NCBI GenBank assembly: GCA_030159075.1
Contig: BROG01000513.1
Location: forward strand, 186,001 to 250,000
From: Atrina japonica
Lineage: Eukaryota > Mollusca > Bivalvia > Pterioida > Pinnidae
Direction: 5' to 3'
DNA: 64,000 bases
In this document: piece after piece, positions 14,140-64,000 of the stretch
Layout: every line of letters starts with the position of its first letter
Position numbering within the stretch: the first letter of the stretch is position 1
Translations under genes and position numbers: made by a program
Notes under the pieces: generated by a model
Databases searched by the model: none
What the model saw: only the letters and a program-made list of their open reading frames with translations
What the model was told of the DNA's origin: nothing

Positions 14140-14265
14140 TGCGACGGATGTGGCATGCCAGCAGAAGACGTTGACTCCTTCCGGACACCTAGTCTTATCC
14201 CGGTTGGGATGTTCTTCATGTTGAGACCATTTACACATCTAATTCGTGATACCATGGATACATGT
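14140..14265 (+). repeat. Dispersed repeat also at 4,985
   Basis: About 120 bp matching 4,985-5,110 (cgacggatgtggcatgccagcag, cttccggacacct, ttcatgttgagaccatt). Class unknown; no open frame. Confidence 0.65.
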
Positions 14266-14819
14266 TCATGTATTTAACACTATTAAACCATAATGGTTTG
14301 CATTTCGCTGCAGGTTATTTCACGACTTTGCAGAGTCTCATAAATGTTTTATCAAACATATGAAGTTATTTGGACTTTAAGGAATGAAAATAAGTGTGCA
14401 TTATGTATGAAGTAAAAAGGAAGAATTACCATTGGAACAAAACTGATATTTACTCGTCAATCTATAAGCAATCACAAGTATTAATTAACATTTTAATATA
14501 TAGAGATCAATGTTTTATACATGATAATACCGTGTAGTAAAGTTTGTATCTACAGTCACCTGGTAAATTTCATATCAATAACCTAAAGGTACAGTGAAAC
14601 ATAGATAAGAGAGTTGTATCCTCTTTACAAGACCATCAAAATGCTAGGAAAACACCCAAATGTACAACAATTATCAATTACCTTGTCACTGATAACAATT
14701 ATGTTTAATGCGTATAAGTAATGCCTTACTGATGTGCAGTGTTCATTCAGAATTTGAGTTGTTCAAGTAATTTTCCAGATATTTGTTACATACAAAAAAC
14801 CCTAATTTTGCCCTTTTAC

Positions 14820-15149
14820 TTAAAGGGACATTTGATGTGGGTTTTTTTAATTTCTTTTTCCTTTTTTATTACTTATATTGATATAAAATAACAAGAAATG
14901 GAAATATACACAGACATACAAATTCTTAATCTGGCAATTATTCTTTTGCAAATGATTAATTCGACCTTAATATTTGTTTGCATATGCATACCACACTGGA
15001 CCTTACTTTATCTTAGCAAAAATCATAGGAATATAAGATATTTATACCCGAGTGTAGCTCTTAATTTGCTATTGTACATCAAGTACAAATAATAAAAGTA
15101 GAAAAAATCGAAATAATTGTTTTGGTAAGCACAGCTAATGTCCCTTTAA
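14820..15149. mobile_element. TTAA-flanked MITE (piggyBac-like)
   Basis: The element begins TTAAAGGGACATTTGATGTG and ends with the complement of TTAAAGGGACATTAGCTGTG, giving about 20-bp terminal inverted repeats bounded by TTAA, the target duplication used by piggyBac transposases. It has no transposase. Its interior (cacagacatacaaattctta ... gaataccacactggacct-type phrases) recurs at 28,085-28,310, 31,549-31,770 and the right window edge. The piggyBac assignment rests only on the TTAA and GGGACATT ends. Confidence 0.7.
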
Positions 15150-15207
15150 TCGACTTTCTGCTATCACATGATATCCTTTGTGTCCCATTAATATTGTTAA
15201 ATATAAA

Positions 15208-15860
15208 ACATATCAGATACCAAAGTATAAATCTTAAGGATGTCCAGGATATAGATACAAATCTGGTTAAAATGGACAGAGACTGACCTCTGGAAACCAA
15301 GAGGTTAGATCAGGTGCCATGGAAGAATAAGCATCCCCCCCCCCTGTCGACCGGTCACACCCGCTGTGAGTCCACAATCAAGTCCAAATGAAATCCAAAA
15401 ATCTCAGATACCAAAGTATAAATCAATAGGATGTCCATATAAAAATCTCAGGTTAAAATGGACAGAGACTGACCTCTGGAAACCAAGAGGTTAGATCAGG
15501 TGCCATGGAAGAATAAGCATCCCCTGTCGACCGGTCACACCCGCTGTGAGTCCACAATCAAGTCCAAATGAAATAAGGATATAAAAATCTCAGATACCAA
15601 AGTATAAATCAATAGGATGTCCAGGATATAGATACAAATCTGGTTAAAATGGACAGGGACTGACCTCTGGAAACCAAGAGGTTAGATCAGGTGCCATGGA
15701 AGAATAAGCATCCCCTGTCGACCGGTCACACCCGCTGTGAGTCCACAATCAAGTCCAAATGAAATAAGGAACGAATCTTCGTAACAATTGGTACAGACCT
15801 CTCAACAACCGCCAACGAAAAGGCAACTCAACATTTCACCTAGAGAAATAGTGTAATCGC
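15208..15860 (-). mobile_element. Penelope-like tails, three tandem units
   Basis: Three successive copies of the retroelement tail of about 180 bp each (starts near 15,208, 15,396 and 15,580) are arranged head to tail. Each runs from 'cagataccaaagtataaatc' to 'gagtccacaatcaagtccaaatgaaat'. The last continues to 15,860 into the segment next to the RT stop. Units 1-3 share private variants (gacagagactgacctctgg, gaagaataagcatcccc), so they arose by local amplification. Confidence 0.82.
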
Positions 15861-16245
15861 AAACAGGGTTTTCTCCTCCACCAATAAAAAAACTGGCCTC
15901 GGCCTGATAAAATAATAGTGTGTCGTAAAACGCTATTCAAAATCAAATTAAAAAATTAAATTTGTTTTACAATTGTGCCCAGATTCAGGTGTTGGAGGTG
16001 AATGTCCATTTGTGTAAAATATACTTCGGAAAAGACAACCGGCCGTCTGCAAGTAAACTGTCGAACTTTCTAACATACATCAGCTAGGATCCCTGTGTCC
16101 ATAAACCCGCACTGATTGTATATGGGGACCACGTGGTTTTAAACGTGACGCTCTAATCTTTCAGCCAGGAAGGAACTAGAAATATGAAAAGTAAAATGAT
16201 TGACTTATATCCTAAAATGACAACAATAATTAGCAATGGTTATTG

Positions 16246-16456
16246 TTTTACTTTTGTCTTGAAAAGCAATATTTTCAACCATTTTATTAAGGTAAGCAAT
16301 TCTGGGACTCTAAATCAAAGGTGCAGAAATTGGCAGTGTGGCTGTTGTTTGTGATGCATGACAAATCCCTTGTGTTTATTTTTCAGTGGCATCATTAGCA
16401 GTATTGTACGCCTCTCCTTAACAGATGTGCTCTCTCTGTCTCTCTCTCTCTCTCTT
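16246..16456 (+). repeat. Dispersed duplication, copy 2
   Basis: Near-identical to 2,890-3,107, ending in a short CT run. The two copies are 13 kb apart in the same orientation. Confidence 0.85.
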
Positions 16457-16732
16457 CAAGAGAACTGTTATTTTTGTATCATTTTTATCGGTGCGAATAA
16501 AATCTTTATCATAACATTGAGCGCGACCAACAGCTTTCACTGTGTCTTCTACAGTGTCTCTCCGGGCACATCCGTCCGGGCACATCCGGGTTCAGTCAGA
16601 AACCAAAACAATACGGTCTACTTTCCAAAAATAGGTTGTACAAGTAAAACATATTACCTTGCACGGACTCCACGCATTACTGAAACTCTAATATTTTTGT
16701 GACGACAAGTAGGTTATCATCCCTGTTATGAT

Positions 16733-17302
16733 TTAATTTAGACTCGTTGTGTTTGTAAACATGTGCCAATTTACCTTGGTAGACCTGTATACTAACTCAT
16801 CATGTTCTGAAAAATAGTTCTCAAAGAACAATGACCTCTAATGTAAAACAATGACTTTGACTTGCCAAAATCTGTCTGTATGGGTGAATGAATCAATGAA
16901 ACCAATGGAATGTTATAGAAATGAAATATTTGTTCTATATTTACTGTTCTGTATATATTTTGTTGGTAATGTTTTCTTTATCAGTTGATCTAGATGGAAT
17001 TAAAAGTACGTGTAAAGTGATAGTTATGGTTACCTTCGATATGTTACTTGTTGTTTGTAGACACCCAGGTAGATCAGGTATCAATTATTAATGTCGATTT
17101 TATGTATTATTATGCCTGAGGAAAGAAATGTGCGCTGAAAAAACAGATTTTTATTTATTTATTTTATTTTTGTTTGACGCCACCCAGTAATTTTCCAGTT
17201 ATGTAAGAGGTTCGGTTTTTCATGGCGGAAGAAAAAAATTGCAGTGTATAGGTCTACCAAGGTAAATTGGCACATGTTTATAAACACAACGAGTCTTAAT
17301 TA
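16733..17302. mobile_element. Inverted-repeat element, about 570 bp
   Basis: The arm at 16,733-16,792 and the complement of 17,244-17,302 match over about 58 bp with only a few differences (gactcgttgtgttt, aaacatgtgccaatttaccttg). The interior has no significant open frame. The arm sequence is shared with the foldback at 3,631-3,770. It is likely a non-autonomous DNA transposon. Confidence 0.75.
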
Positions 17303-17638
17303 TATCAAAACAGGTGTGGCATATGTGTATATATTAAGCCGTGTGAAATCAAAACTATAAAAAGAAAGGAAGAAAGGCAAATGGGATGAATTGATGACTT
17401 CATGGATTAAAGTTCAAAACTCTAATTTTCTTAAGTTATGAGTTACACGAAACAAACAATGTTCAGCTCAAATCAGTAAAGATATTCACGCATTATGCAC
17501 ATGCTTCAAAACTATGTAGATCTATTTTAAAACGCCAAGTCGGTGCAATCTTTGAACCGTTTCATAAATGTGAGTGATAGTTAAATTGGGTAGAAATATA
17601 CATAACAGCGGTATGTGTGGGTAATGCCGGTAAACAAA

Positions 17639-63710
<46,072 letters not shown>

Positions 63711-63954
63711 GTGAGTAGAGTAAATCAAACTTTAATTCATTAACCCCTGTACTCACATTTAGAATTACCCAAATCAATAAATAGTATGGTCTACTGTCAT
63801 AATTCAGGCGTCAACAAGTTCTTATTACATGCAAATTTTTCATAAAAATTATTCTTAATCATACACTCCTGAATTCTGACGGTGGACTTAATATTCTTTG
63901 AATTGTGCAGGTCCAGATTTGACATCAGTGGTTGATAAGTTTTTCCAAAACATA

Positions 63955-64000
63955 TTTACCTCTTTTTACTTAGATTGATATACAAAAATAAAATGAGATA
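63955..64000 (+). repeat. MITE-interior repeat, cut by the window edge
   Basis: 'cttagattgatatacaaaaataaaatgagata' matches the start of the repeat at 31,549; the remainder is outside the window. Confidence 0.55.

Overview
The window is animal genomic DNA, AT-rich and intron-rich, with long dinucleotide microsatellites, tRNA-derived SINEs, MITEs and many decayed copies of a Penelope-like retroelement. The repeat set (SINEs ending in AAACAACAATAAACAAACAAA-type tails, and RT copies of a type I associate with bivalves) suggests a mollusc, most likely a bivalve. That assignment is inference from repeat types, not from a marker gene.

Layout. Positions 1-17,638 are intergenic and repeat-dominated: no convincing host exon, but SINEs, foldback elements, a TTAA-flanked MITE at 14,820-15,149, a long decayed RT copy at 7,203-9,890 and a triplicated retroelement tail at 15,208-15,780. 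From 17,639 to beyond the right edge, one host gene runs on the + strand. I resolve 15 exons whose phases all agree, giving 878 complete codons: a signal peptide, then YWTD beta-propeller - EGF - propeller - EGF - third propeller (incomplete). It is an LDL-receptor-related (LRP-type) secreted or membrane protein with no LDL-A repeats in the part seen, an arrangement most like LRP5/6 ectodomains, although the sequence is divergent. Its introns hold most of the remaining repeats, including a nested retroelement/SINE insertion at 23.8-26.0 kb.

The striking object is in the intron between exons 13 and 14: a 12,484-bp Polinton/Maverick at 48,583-61,066. It has a perfect 6-bp target-site duplication (TATACT) and imperfect terminal inverted repeats of about 0.7 kb beginning AGTAGTTATAGG. 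It carries a packaging ATPase, two pX-like basic proteins (one with an SPKK-type tail in a shifted frame), a C2H2 zinc-finger protein, a chromodomain integrase, a two-helix membrane protein, a pVI-like protein, a double-jelly-roll major capsid protein, an adenain-like cysteine protease and several small conserved proteins. It is a virion-assembly and integration set, yet no protein-primed DNA polymerase B gene is present.

Almost every Polinton gene is broken by small indels while the codons between breaks remain well preserved; the host exons are intact. Regulatory content is unusual. The terminal repeats are GC/CpG-rich and look like a housekeeping promoter (five ACCGGAAGTG ETS-type sites, a TGACGTCA CRE, CCAAT boxes, a YY1-like site, CACGTG). 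The divergent intergenic region has TATA boxes in both directions. The leftmost, minus-strand gene is followed by a near-perfect copy of the animal histone mRNA 3' stem-loop. A polymerase-less, capsid-encoding Polinton with histone-type 3' end formation is the best candidate here for an undescribed system.
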